Assembly: GCA_033439765.1 (NCBI GenBank)
Contig: JAULSN010000002.1
Span: 6,572,001-6,636,000, forward strand
DNA: 64,000 bases
Reading direction: 5' to 3'
Origin: Lasiosphaeria ovina
Taxonomy: Eukaryota > Ascomycota > Sordariomycetes > Sordariales > Lasiosphaeriaceae
The position numbers and the translations under genes were made by a program. The notes beneath the pieces are model-generated. The model saw nothing but the letters and a program-made list of their open reading frames with translations, ran no database searches and was not told the DNA's origin. The first letter of the stretch is position 1; the number at the start of each line of letters is the position of its first letter. Shown piece after piece: positions 44,486 to 57,100 of this stretch.

Positions 44486-47426
44486 CGGCCGTTGTTCTTC
44501 TTTTCTTTTTTGTTCAAGAAAAAGGTTCAATGTCGTGGAAAACGACGTGGTTTTCGGGGGAAGTCTTGACTCCCCTCTTTTTATCGGTCATCCCAATCCC
44601 CGACCAATCACCAACCCCAATTACCAACGGGCCGCGAGCGTGCCGAAGCTGCAGATCCCCGCCACGCCTCCTGCTACTTTGGGCGAGCGAGTGGCGCGTT
44701 AACGTCCCTTTCCCCTTGCCATGCCCCCACTGTTTCGGATTAGTCTCGCACTCAAGCTCAGCCCATCTGTCGTCATTGCGCCCAGCAATAACGACTGGCG
44801 GCTGGAGATTCAAGATAGAGAATGATGTGCTGCATCGCGTCCTTTTTTTTTTTTTTCTTTTTTTTTTTTGCAAGATACCTATTCACTAGATTTCCAGAAT
44901 GACATGGATTTACATGCCGGTCATAACTGAACAGTACGTTCGTTCTACAACAAAATCGAATGTCGAAAAAACAATTGTTCAACAACTTCTATCTTCTTGA
45001 CCAGCCTCACCACGTGACCGCTCAGCCAACATGATTCCTTCCAAGTTGCAGTCGAATTTTGTCAACGTCACAGCAGAACTGCTTTGTAAATCGACCCCAT
45101 ACCTATGAGAAAACCTCCAAGTCAAACATTCCCAAACCGCTTCAACCAAACATGCCTCGTATCCTATCAAGTATCAAGCGTTGAATCCAACCAAATTGCG
45201 CCTCATATGCTGACCGCTTTGTCACCTCATATGCTCGATGTCACCCCTTGCCAGCAAAATCGGTTTAGCAGTGGTAGCGGCGGCACTCTTCATGTCCCAC
45301 AAGCCGAGGATGGCTGTCTTCGATCTCTAATTTATGCACATATGGCTGACATTAACTGTACTATATCGCAGTGAGACCTGTGTTCACTTTTGATGTGTGC
45401 GCGATGATGTATATAAGCCATTTCACGTTTGTGATAAATCTAACTGTGAAAGTCCCTCCTTGAGCAGAGCCTCGTTGAGCAGAGCCTCGTTGAGCAGACG
45501 AAACAAAATATGTTCTGTTTAATCCGTCCCCTCTGGCTTCTCTTCTGTCCGCCTGAGCCTGCGCCTGCGCCGTTTTGCCGCGGAGCAGAGCCCACATGAT
45601 GAGCAGCTCGGCACCGGCCCCAGCCCATGGGGGAGGGACATGGTGCCGAGCCCGCCATACATGATGGGCAGCTCGTGCCTGGGAGGAGGCTGCTCTGCCT
45701 GCTCGCGTCGCAACCCGAAACCGATGGCTGGGTAAGTCAAAGCCCAAGCGCCGAGCCATCCTTTACTTGGCCTGATTAGGGATCCAGGAGAGTCAAAGCC
45801 GAATCCCTGCCAGTGCTCTTGCTTTCCAATCGAAAGCAAACCTTGGCCCTCCTTTCTTTTCTTTTCTTTTCCTTTTTTTTTTGACGTGTATTGTACGAAG
45901 GCCGAGGCCAAAATGGGTCATCCTCCCCAGTCGCAATGATTTCATGTCTTATTGCGTCTGATCTTTTGCCAAGTGTCATCCCACACCACACCGGTCCGTT
46001 CGAGCTTCGTTCAAGCTTGTTAGACCCCCTGTAATATCAGCCCTGAAAACTGGTGGCGCTCAAACGTCCCAGCCATATTCCGCCCTCAGGTAGAACGATG
46101 CGCTAAGGGGTAGGCAGCCGTGGAGGTCGGTGACGAAGCCTAGGGCGTGAGCTCGGATTGGACAGCCTCTAGTGCAGGTTATGGTGGTAGTAGCAAGTGT
46201 TTAAATGAGAACTTGAGGGAGCGGAGTGAGGAAAGGTTCCATATGAACAGCAGTTGGATGTGGGTTTGTCGATCCAATGCCATAGGGAAGTTCCGTTTCA
46301 AAGGGGCCGGCCCTGAAAGCCGTTATGTGAAAGATTGGCTTGTTGGTTAGGCAGCTGGCGACTTCAATCTGACACCTTTTAAGACGTGGCGTTCCGGTTT
46401 TTGCACTGGGGATGGTGGCCGTGTTTCCCGGTCTTCTGTGACGCGGGGCTGTTAGTTAACGACGCGCCAGGCATGAAGTAGTGAGACACTTACTCTCGGA
46501 CTCGGCCTTGGCCTCCTCTTTTTTAATCTTCTTGGAAGGAGTCTTCTTCTTGGATATCGTCGCCGTCATCAGACAACTTTTTGAACTTGTAAAAGGAGGA
46601 TATGTCGACTTTCTTCTTGGTGTCTCGTCGGGGTTTTCGAACAATCTTGAACAAACTAAAAGAAGTCCTGTCGGAAAATTCCTTGTCGCTCCCCTCCACT
46701 TTTAACATACTGGAAGAAGGCCCTGTGTCGACTTTATCCGTCGTTGGCCTCTTCCGTTTCGTCTTGCGATCGCCAGTAGGCTGCCATTTTTAAGCGTTCG
46801 ATAGTTATGTGACTTGTGATCGTCCTCTGGTCGTGCTTTTCATTCTTCTTTCCTTCTTTTTTGGTGTGTCGGCCGGTGTGGGCGGTCGTGTGTAGAGAGG
46901 TAACAACGCTTCACAGATCCTGCGGTTAAACTCTTCGCCCAGAATATGAAGCTAAAGCTGCGTGGTGTCTGCCAGCACAGCGGTTGGATAGGGTGACGAC
47001 GCGCATCATCCTCACGCGTGGAGGGGATGTGGCCTTTTGAATGCACGCAATCGTAGGATGATAGTGCTCTTATGCTAGAAATAAAGTGGATGCCCAACTG
47101 GCTTTTATTTAACAGTAGGAAGAAAGGAATGAGGAGGGTGAAAACAGCTGGTCAAAATGCAAGTAAAAACTGTGCAGCTGTGTGTGACCGTGTGTGATGT
47201 AACAGACAAAGTGCTTAGGGTTTTGCTATTTTTTAGGGTTAAGTCTGCTGCAGGCGACATCAGGCTTGGCAGACAATAGGACGGCAGATTCGGAGCCTCT
47301 AAACGTGGTCTATGGTACCTGGTCTGATGTACCTCGTCCTTGTCATTGTCTAGCCACACTACCCCAGATCTGGAGCGTGACATCTCCCTGGTTCCTAAAC
47401 ATTAATATCATCGAATCATGGGTCAT
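44486..47426. other. Gene-poor interval
   Basis: Promoter side of the peptidase gene, with two adjacent T tracts near 44847-44870. A 61-codon basic/acidic frame (46523-46708, -) and others lack support. A short 15-bp repeat lies at 45460-45499. I find no RNA gene. Confidence 0.5.
45460..45499. repeat. 15-bp tandem repeat, 2.7 copies
   Basis: TTGAGCAGAGCCTCG repeats twice perfectly, followed by a partial third copy. Confidence 0.9.
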
Positions 47427-47979
47427 TTACGATCCATGGCTCGGTCCCTTGCGGAAGTTCCTGCTTGTATCATAAGATCTCCGAGCTTGCAACACCCCGG
47501 CGGCACCCAGGACCCCAGCATTGTCCAAGCTGTAGGATGAGAATAGCCCCACAGGTGTTCCTAAGGCACCTAAAAAATGAAAACCATGATGAAAGCCTGA
47601 AAGGCGGATCATAAAAGATAAGCAAGACAATAGTATTAAATTGACGTAATGCGCACAAAGGATGAAGACCTGGTGGGATAGCGGACACTCACGAATGGGC
47701 TGCGCATGACCGACATAGGGCCGCCTTGAATCACGATATCTGAGACTCGCATCAACCGCCACAGCGTGACCGTCGAAGATGCTTTCCACGTGGGAGCAAT
47801 TAATAGCTACCATTGTCTCGGCTTGGGATGTCGTCGTGTTGTGGGGTGCTTGGACTGCCTTCTGCACGTCCAAGCTCGCGACCCTGAGGTATATATCCAG
47901 TTAGCTTGCCAATGTCTTTTTATCTTTTTGTTCTCTCCTCAGCTCACCATGGGTAGTTCCTGTGCTTTTTTACCTCCAT
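47427..47979 (-). CDS. Possible small three-exon gene, 121 residues
   Basis: Exons 47979-47948, 47883-47693 and 47569-47427 join in frame. ATG 47979 gives MEVKKHRNYP, then a GTGAGC donor; the first intron (64 bp) has a GCTAACT branch and CAG acceptor. The second intron starts GTGAGT and ends TTTTTTAG; an alternative acceptor TTTCAG also keeps frame. The product, MEVKKHRNYPWVASLDVQ... through ...HAQPI/RALGTPVGLFSSYS, LDNAGVLGAAGVLQARR, ends at 47427. The C-terminal Gly/Ala-rich block looks like a folded-protein segment, but I cannot name a family; it could be the remnant of a larger enzyme. Support comes only from splice signals and frame. Confidence 0.38.
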
Positions 47980-50900
47980 TGTGATATATAACAGCGTGCG
48001 CAATATAATTAGCAGACGCATGATTTGCTTCATCCAACTATCACAAATGAGAAGAGGAGAATAATGACTGCGACAGCAGCACTTTCAACGCCAATCCTTT
48101 TGCGGTGGTGCTGGTCCGTGAAGAAGGCGAATTAAGTACCTAGCGGCGTTCTTGAATTATCGCAGCGCAGGAAATCACGTTGGCATTCGGATGGCCGACG
48201 CCACCGATTGGAACAATGCAATGGTGCTGGAACAATACTGGGTGGCGATAGTGGCTGGCGATGGGTGGGAAAAAAATCAATCGAGGACAAAAAGAAATCC
48301 CAGAGAAAGACATATTGAATCGGACTCGCCAAACCTGGATTTGACCAGGATCTACTTTTCCTTAAAATCCCCTGCTCAGAGAATCCATCCATGGCTAGAT
48401 CCTCTTCATGAGCGTCTATCGGGTCCTATTATTTCCCGACCGAGGTGGGAATCGACCTGGGCAAGATACTTCGTTGTGATGTACAATTTCTCGCAGCTGC
48501 GTCTAGTACCATTACACCATTTGGGCCCCAGGAAACCGTCTGTCCTTCTCCGGGCAACCGAAGTTGTTGGAAAACGTGCCCGGAAAAGCTCCTGATAGGC
48601 CTTTGCAGCCGCAGTTTCTGAGCACTGACCAGGGCGCGCGGTCACGCGGCGCCCTACCCTTACCCCCTTTCCATCCGAACAGACCCAGGCCCAGGACTTT
48701 GCTCTGGCGGCCGGAACATCTTGGGCCCCGGGCCATGCCACGTAAGCAGTACTTGTCAGCGGACAGTGGCGCGATGAGCGACCTACTTACGAGGGGAGAA
48801 AGCCAGTGGCCTTGTCAAGTCGGTCAAGCGCGCTGGCTGCCTGCGTAAAGTGAGTGGCGTCGACGCGGAGAAGATGACACTTGTCAAATGCCTTGCGGCT
48901 CGCATCGCGCGGCGCGGTCCCTGTGGTCTGTCAAGAAACGCGCCAGCCAAATGGGAGGGTGATATTTCAAGATATAAAGAGGGATATGTGGAGAAAGGGG
49001 GAGTGTGTGGTAGAGAGGGAGACAGAAATAGGGAGTGATGGGGAAAAGTAGGGAGGCTGAGAAGCAAAGAGGCGGAGAGTCAGGCAGAGTGTGTGGAAGA
49101 GGAAAAGAGGAGGGGAGGTGGATAAATCGGTCGAGTTTTTCATGCGAGAAGAGAACAGGAGGAGAGTTTCACAAGTGCCCCGCTAAAAAGGTGCCGAAGG
49201 CATCTTCGGGCCCGCTCTTAATATTGTGTTTGGATTATGCTTGAACACGGTGACTTGTTCTCTTCAGCAAATAACACGTGCTCTCCGTCTGCCTTCCAGA
49301 TTGTGGGCCCAAAAAGACCCATGGCCTCGAAACCTTGTCCAGATACAATGCTTCCCATTAGGAAGGTCATATTCCACTAAACAAGGGAATCATCCGCCTC
49401 TGTTTTTGCCGTCTCTGCTCTGGCACTTAGACTGGACCTCCACAACCACGTGGGTCCGTGGCAAAGCCCCATTGTTTCGTGGGAACAATAGGAGGCAGTG
49501 GCTCCACTGGTGCGGATGATATGAACTGAAGCATGCACGCAGCACGGCCATCCTTTGTCATCCCAGAAGTCAGTTTCATTTTGTGTCCATACTTGACAGG
49601 TGTCAAAATGGGGGGGTGGACGGGGTGTGTCATGGGGATGGAGTCACGTGACTACCAGCTGACACGGATGAAGGCCTGCCTCTAAGACAGAAAGGTTCAC
49701 CTTGGGCTCAGCGGCGCCAAGCTCACAGACTGTGCGTAAAAGGGACGAACTGGCCCGCGGAGACTTTGCTGTGAGGCAGAGATTAGTGCTGGACACCAAT
49801 AATCATCATGTAACCTTGTTGCCTTTCCTACTCGACTCCCTTGTCTACCAAGCCCCCTTACACGCTCATATACGGGGCTGGCACAGTAGCAAAGTCGCAG
49901 GCTCGCGGTCATCCATGACTTCCAAGGCAACGACTTCCTCCGCGAGATTTTACTGCAGAGTTGTTGTTGGCGATGAACATGACGTTCTGGCCGGTAGGTA
50001 TGACGGGCTGTTTTTGATGAACGCATTTTTCCGGTCTCGACATGAAATGGCTAGTCGACCAAAATTAGGAAGAGGGAGGGTTGAGCTTCCAGAATTAGCG
50101 CTTGATGTGAGGCGCGCAATGTCGTGATCGCAGCGCCCAAACCAAATCGTTCTCCGACGTTGGCCGAGACCCCACTTTCCCAGGTGCATCTGCAAAGGCA
50201 TTGTGCGCTGTGGTTGGTTGGCTCTCACGTGTGTTTTGCAAAAGTGCCTCACCCCCGTTCCGTCATGGACCAACGGCACAGTGCTGCTGCTCGCAACATC
50301 TTGCCCTTCTCGAGTCTGTGGTGCAATAAATAGCAGTTATTATCTACACCGACAATCACCGCATCGCATCGCGCGGGGCTCGGTGGATAATTATGTAAGG
50401 ATGACAAAGAAAGACAGACACATCTCTGCGCCGTTGCAATGGGTTTCAGGGACACAAATTAACATGGGCCACGACTGACCGACCAACCGACTAACCGTTG
50501 TTTGGGGCTAAGACAGAGCCATGACGACACAGGCACCACCGTTACTTCAGCAGGTACCTAGATAGTTACCCAAATAAGCACTCCGAATTTCAAGGTCAAT
50601 TATGTGTGGGTGAACGCTGATTGGGTATCAGCTGGGTTTTGTGTGTGTGGCTGACGTGAGAGCCTCACCACTCAGCTCCGCTATCTGTCATCAGGGTGCG
50701 CACCTGTTGGTAAGAACGCACGGCTCAGCTTGGATGAAGATGGATTTGAGTTTCGAGAAGGATCTGAGAAGGCTTGGCCATAACGACGGCGGAAGAACTA
50801 TCCAATTTCTCATTTTGAGCATCATCCAATTTCATTCCTCAGGCGTCATCCGGCGCTTTTGCTGCTTTGCACGCACCCGACCCCCGGGATCCATCTTATG

Positions 50901-53655
50901 CGATGGCCTCGCAATCTTGGAAATGACAGAAGAGAGTTTCATTGTCCAGCTCCAGCCTCTCGGTCTGAGCCAAGGCCACTGCAAGGCCAACACTTGGCGA
51001 CTGACTCCAGAGTCAGAGTGACTGTTACACTGTCACAGAGTGTGAGCCTCAGCCTCTCATGTAGGGACGCCTGAAAGCCAAGACTTGGCAACTCATGACA
51101 CCATCTCAGCGAAATAAGAGGCACGGCCGGTCTGCCAAGAGACAGTCGAGATGACTGCACGTAGTCACTCGACTGAAACTTGTCAGCTGGTTGGTCTCAA
51201 GCCCGCATGGGTCAAATTTCAGGAAGGTTTGGGGTGGTTCCTTGGTCGCTGATCTTGGTGGAACTGCAAGCTATATCTTGAATGAAAAGAAAGGACAAAA
51301 GCGGAACATATACCAGTATAGGAGCTGCTGCCGAGAACAACGGAAGGTGGCCGTGGGAGGGTCCCCGTTGGTGGACATAACAATCCTCGTTCCTGGACCG
51401 AGAAGTTCATGAACTGGCTCTTTTCAGGAGCTGGGTTCAATCCGCCAGAAACAGGACAGGCATCGAATCCTGCAGTTGGTAGACAGTCACAGGAGGGCAG
51501 AGCCAATCCAAGGTTGACAGCCAACATGCCAACACACATAATGACGAGTTGAATAAACAAAAGGCAGTGCGTGCGTGCTGCGTCTTCGAATATTGTTTTG
51601 TTTCAGACAGGCTGAGCAACCTAGCGTCAAGATCGCGTAACTAGGTAGTTGGGCGAAGAAGGGCTCAGGTACTAGCTTGAATCCTGCCATTCTTTATCAC
51701 CCGAGATCCACTCCTTGAGTCCTTGGCCCATATTCTGTTTTAACCCTCTGAGCCCAAACGTTGATGGAGTGCATTGAGACGAGACTAGAGGTTAAGTCCA
51801 AATCGACTGGCTAGTAATATGGCGCAACTGCTCAACTGGGCGGGTTTAAATCCTGGTATCGCAGCAAAAATAATATTAAGGCCTCTGAGATAGTCCACAC
51901 AGCATTCGAGCAGTGTGACCCTAAGGCTGGGCTGAGGCTCGAAGCAGGCAACTCGTGGCAAGCAGCGAGGCCGTCAGCGAGAACCTTGCAGATCCTGCGG
52001 CAATTGCACCAATCAGTCGGCCCATCGTCGTGGAGGATGTGCCGCACCAATGCACCCCTGTGAGAAAAAAAAGGTTTGGGAAGCGGTGCAGCAAGTCGGC
52101 ACATGGCCCCCCACTGCCAATCCACCCCTAGCAAACGTTCAAGTGCGCGACCAATTTGGTCGGGTTTTGTGGTCACTGTCCGGAGTGATCGCAGGCACCT
52201 GGGAATCGAGAGGGGCACCGCCCGCTTCACCACCCCTGACCTTACCCACCCCTTGTTAGACGTTGTGGATGGGACGGAAATGGGATGACGGTGATTATCG
52301 ACTCCAGCGTTCGAATAATCGCTCTGTGGTGTTATTGTTGTATCGGACTTGAGAATGCAATATCGGCTGATTTATCGTGGTCGGGTTTTCCACCCCGAGT
52401 CAAGAAGGGATGCGTACTTCAATTGTTAGTGAACAGGTCCATGAGATGCTGCATCCATGGGCATTCCTCGAGCTTCTGGAAGAACCGGCCTGGGAATCGC
52501 ACGATACTGCAGCCTATCTAGGGGCACTTGGTGTGTTGACCGTTGCACTTGGTCCCTGGGCGAGGTGCTAATAATATCCGTCTGATTCTGGCCTGCAATG
52601 CAGTGCAAACCGCTGCGTGGGTTTGTTCGTTAGGGGGGTGTGCGGGTGCTTCCAGCGCCTGCACTGCGCCCCCGCGTTCCCGTCACTGCTGTTGTGTGAC
52701 GGTCAGATTCTGAAACAAATCAATCCACCGAATAACGGATGACAGAAGACCCCAAATGGCCACAGCGAAGCCAGCAGTGTGTTGTGCCCTTCTAGGCAGC
52801 GTATTACACTACCTAACGTGGAATTCGATTGTGGTGGCTCCGCCTAGCATGCCACCCACAGATGACGAAAATCTGAGGCATTGGGTTAGGTCGCTGACAG
52901 AACCAGACACGCTGGAGATTCCTCAGGCAGACAAGCCAATGCAAATTGCCAGGCAGTATCTTTCTTGATCCTGTCAAAACCGGACTCACCTGACAATTTA
53001 GCAGAAATGAAAAGTGCAAGCGTGGGATGAGGTGGAAGACGACGAGTGGGTAGAATCACATTTGAGCGAGCGACCTCCCTCGGCAACAGCAGGAGCTCTT
53101 GGATCGCTGTCGCTGGGCAATTGGACCCTGAGGGCCGTGGCTTGGGTTCGAAAAGATATCCCCGCATCGGGAACGAGGTCAGGCCATGCCCTGCCCCTCG
53201 CGCACCCTGCTGTGGTCAAGTGGATCTGAGGTAATCCCTGTCAGTACTGCCTGTCGCATCCATTCTTGTTGGTAAGTCGGCAGGCGGGTTCAGCGGATCC
53301 CAAAAGGGCTAGACCGAACCTTACGGGCAGTCAGTGACTCGGCCCTGTAGGTAAGTACCTACGTACATGTGCCATCACGCTGGCTTGCACATTCCTGACC
53401 ACGACAAAGGAATTTGGTTCAAAAGATGCAGCCATCCCCTCGACTTGACGAAAAAGATTCCACAAATCTCGACGTCCCATCTTCCAGGCTATTATTTGGA
53501 ATCGCCGCGTGCTGCCCAAACCTCGGCATTACCTCGTGCCTGCAACAACACAACCTGCATTAAGAACCACATTGGCCTCGGCACACTCTCCGTGCCTGCC
53601 CACCATTCACTCCTCGTCGTCCACCACCTCTTAGTTCAAAACCACATTGCCCACC
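47980..53655. other. Gene-poor interval, 5.7 kb
   Basis: I can support no gene on either strand. Frames of 60-145 codons occur but overlap on opposite strands, mostly start at TTG or GTG, and show no domain. Composition is close to that of the rest of the window, not AT-rich, so RIP decay is not the explanation. Non-coding RNA genes cannot be excluded by eye. Confidence 0.45.
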
Positions 53656-54147
53656 ATGGGTTGCGTTTCGGCATTAAAGTTTTGGAGGAAGAGCCCAACA
53701 GCAGCAGTGGTTAACCAGAGGGACGCTTCCCAGGCCCCCTCTTACCAGAACAGCATCATCTCGGATAACAGCCGTGCCTCCGGCTTCGAAAAGCCGCTCT
53801 TATCAGCCGTCGGACGCGGTGCCGGCGCGCCACCGACACGAGAGGCCATATTAAGCATCCGGCCGACAGCCCATCACAGCTACTCGGCATACTCGGGGCC
53901 AGCCAACTCCTCTAGACAGCAGCCCACTTGGCAACCATACCGCGGGGACAGGCCCGCCGTCTCTCCCAAATGGACCGAGTCACTTGCGTCAACACAGGCG
54001 TCCGAACCCACATGGGCCGAGCCTAAGACTGTTGATGACGGCATTGACGAGTCGGACGAGAAGGCCCAGCAACGGAGGGCAGACGAGGCACGGAGGAAAG
54101 CCGAGAGGGAGGAGCAAGAGCGGCTGGACTTTTTCCAGATGATGTAA
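53656..54147 (+). CDS. Small MGC-starting protein, probably acylated
   Basis: A 163-residue single-exon protein. ATG 53656 lies in a strong context (CACCATGG). The N-terminus MGCVSALKFWRK has Gly2 and Cys3, the arrangement for N-myristoylation plus palmitoylation, with adjacent basic residues; membrane anchoring is therefore likely (inference). The middle is polar and Ser/Pro-rich, with no predicted fold. The C-terminus is a highly charged helix (DESDEKAQQRRADEARRKAEREEQ) ending LDFFQMM. This resembles small fungal vacuolar or endosomal scaffold-type proteins in layout, but no family is claimed. Isolated position in a gene-poor interval. Confidence 0.72.
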   Translation: MGCVSALKFWRKSPTAAVVNQRDASQAPSYQNSIISDNSRASGFEKPLLSAVGRGAGAPPTREAILSIRPTAHHSYSAYSGPANSSRQQPTWQPYRGDRPAVSPKWTESLASTQASEPTWAEPKTVDDGIDESDEKAQQRRADEARRKAEREEQERLDFFQMM

Positions 54148-57100
54148 CGACACACCATGGCGCAAACAAAACACAACAGGACAAGAGCAAACTCGCACCA
54201 CCACACCGCCGCCACCACATCACCACTTGTACATACACCGACCATTTGCGGACTTTTGCACTGGGAAAACGGGGAAAACTGGGGACACCGAGGGCGTTTT
54301 TTTTATTTACTCATTTGTTTCAGGGTCGGGGCACACTGCAGGCTCGCAGTGCACACATTAATGGGGAGGGGTCCGGCGTTCAATTAACACGGGCCATTTG
54401 GCCTGCTGCTGCTGCCCACGGGCAACACACAAACAACACGGCCACGGCCAACAGCCAATGGGCGACCGCATTTGTTCTGTATTCTCTTAATCTCTATACC
54501 TGTACATACATACCGACCTCTCTTTTCCTTTGTCAAACTCCAGCCCCCGTTTCTATTTTCGAAGCGGTGGCTAGGCAGATCGCAAAGCAGCGATCCAACA
54601 ATTCACCATGCGGGAAGCAATAGCTTCCCGAAAATGCTAATCTTCATCCGTGCACTTGCTTGCATCATGACCCAGTGGCTTTTCCTGCTGTGCTTTGCGG
54701 TCTTTTTTGGCTTTCGCGCAAGTAAATGTGCACACATGCACGCCGCTGCAGTACTTCGGGGGCTGGCTTGCCATCACCGACGCCACCGCCCATCATCATA
54801 GGTCGGCCAGCACGACCGCATCCCGTATCGACGAACGCCTCTTTTTATTTCGCTGATACGAGAAACTGTTCGATAGTATTGGCATTTTTTGGGGGTTTCT
54901 TTTACGTCCGTCTTCCATCTGGAGAGATTCAGCTGCTGTGGAATTACGTAACGTTGGGAAACGTTGGGAAACACACGGGATTCTTCGCGCAAACTGCATC
55001 GATAACAATGGGACAACACACATACGGCAAGCCGTCGTCAGTCAGTCGAGTTCATGCACTGACCCGTCTCCGTTCGGACAAGACAACGCCCGCCGCGTGT
55101 GGTGTGTGCTGCACAGTGCCCTTGCCTCTGGGGCAGCGCTGCCGATCACGGGGCGGGCTCTCGCTCCGGGTATTTTTGCGTTTGTGCAACCTGCAACCCA
55201 CTGGGCCGGTCGGTCGGCTAGCGCGCGGCCGCCCTCCCGCGCAAACCCAACCGAGAAATCTTGGACACTAGGAGCCCGGGCAGCCCACCAGAATTTATCT
55301 ACCTTTACGCTTTCAATGCTCACTGCAGCAGCTCTGCAGGTAGGTATAGTAGGAAGTCAGTGCAGAGATCGCAGAGTGCGATACGGCTACGGATTTTCCA
55401 CATCTGCTCGTTGGAACGCCATTTCATGTTTCATGGGCAGGGGGACGGCCGAGGCCCGAACCAGGTGCTATCCGCGGGTTATGACTTCCCCGGCTTTTCA
55501 CTCCTTCAGGGAAGTTCTTTAGGGGTTCCACCGTTCGCACGAAGCCCTGGGCCTCGAACCTTGGTCCTTTTTTACACTTCTTAGGTCGTCGAATGGGGTC
55601 GGCAGGGTGGTTAGGCCGTCGGACTCTGAGGTGGGTTCCATTTGGAATGTGGGGTGCCCGGACCCAGCCCTAGCGAAATTGCAAGCATCCACTTGTCCCG
55701 CGGGCCGATCTGGATTCTGGGGAAACATTTGTCCCCGCTGCCTGGAACTGGACCCCGCCCAGAGGAGGAAATCACCAATACACGTAATACCATGTCTTGG
55801 CCAATGGCCGCGCGTTCTGCGTGCCATCCACTCCCCGCAAAGTGGAATTTCCAATTCCTGCCCGTCCACGAGGTCGCGTCATCTGATTCTAGTAAGATGA
55901 CAGGTGGTCTGTCTTCAGCTGTCAAGCCCCCGACGAACCCGGGTCTTCTGATCGGAGGCCCTGGCTTGACCTTCCCATCCGCGGCAAACCGAGCCTCCTT
56001 CGGGCTTTAGGGGCGTTGTGGCTGACATCAAAATTCTGGCGGCTGGCACAGCCGGCCGCCACGACCGCTGAAATCTGAAGCCCCAGGTTCGGACAGTGTG
56101 CGCTTATCGGTCGATCGCCAACATCATCGGGCTGTCGCATGCACGCTGACAACAACGAAGTCCAATGCCTTGTAATTGGATTTTCTACCAGAGGCTCGGT
56201 TTTCCTGTCTAAGCCCCTCGGCGTTTTTTTCCGCGCGCCAGGTTAACCTACTAAAGACCACATAAGGTTTTTTTTTTTTTTTTTTTTTGAAACGACTTGT
56301 GATTCTCATTTCGCGAGAACGGACGGCATATAGAGCCGTTTCGGCCACCGGCGGTTCTCGCTAGGATTGCGGTTGCACTCGCTAATTCGCAGGGTAGGAC
56401 CGTCTCCGGCTGCGGGTTGAAAATTAATTAACTCCCGGAAATGGCCCGAACAATCTTGGGACGTGCCTTGACGCGAAGCTGGCACATTGCAAGTTTTCCG
56501 GGGCAAGTTCCTGAACTGGTTTATTATGGTTCAGACCGCCGTCTTAAGGCTCTTCAATTCCCGGTCCTTTTGCTATTCTCTATCAAAGAGCGGCAACGAC
56601 GGGGGCAGTGCATTGAAGTAAACAATAGTCTTTTCACTAGTTGGGTGTTGGAGGAGGAAAACATCATGGTTACTTAAGATAGAGAACTTGGATGAGAGTT
56701 GTCCTCATTACCCCATAACTCTTGCCCTCGTCATCGAATCTCTTTCGTTGCCCCTTCTCGTTCTCTGACAAGAGCCCCGGGCCTTTCTGCTTGGTCGCGG
56801 GATCGGGATCGAAGAAGACCGTTTCTGCGGAACCGGAGCCCGCTGTTTCTCCATTCTCATTCTTGGCCTCGTGCGCCTGGTACACATCAGGAACCGTTTG
56901 GCTTCTTTCTGGCCCAGGCCAAGGATGTCAAGAGACTTCCACTCTGTGCCATCGGGAGTATCACCAACCCCAAGATCCTTCCACGATTTCTGTACACAAG
57001 CCTGTCTCGTCGTACCCTACAGTGCCTAGTACTTCTCAGCTGGCGAGTGGAAGAGAATACCTAGTCGGCTCAGCACGAAGTGCGTGCCATGACGCGTTCA

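Noticed and set aside
46523..46708. 61-codon basic/acidic minus-strand frame (MLKVEGSDKEF...)
   Set aside because: Protein-like composition, but upstream in-frame stop, no splice partner and no family; too short to support.
47215..47245. Two TTAGGG words
   Set aside because: Only two, with 13 bases between them; not a telomere or interstitial telomeric array.
51835..51870. GGGTTTAAATCC, resembling a tRNA B box
   Set aside because: No matching D arm, anticodon stem or acceptor stem around it.
52756..52968. 70-codon plus-strand frame from an ATG
   Set aside because: Short, no motif, no supporting context.
55590..55680. Possible tRNA-like or SINE-head sequence (GTGGTTAGGCCGTCGG...GGTGGGTTCC)
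   Set aside because: Superficially like A- and B-box order, but no cloverleaf can be drawn: the T arm and acceptor pairing fail.
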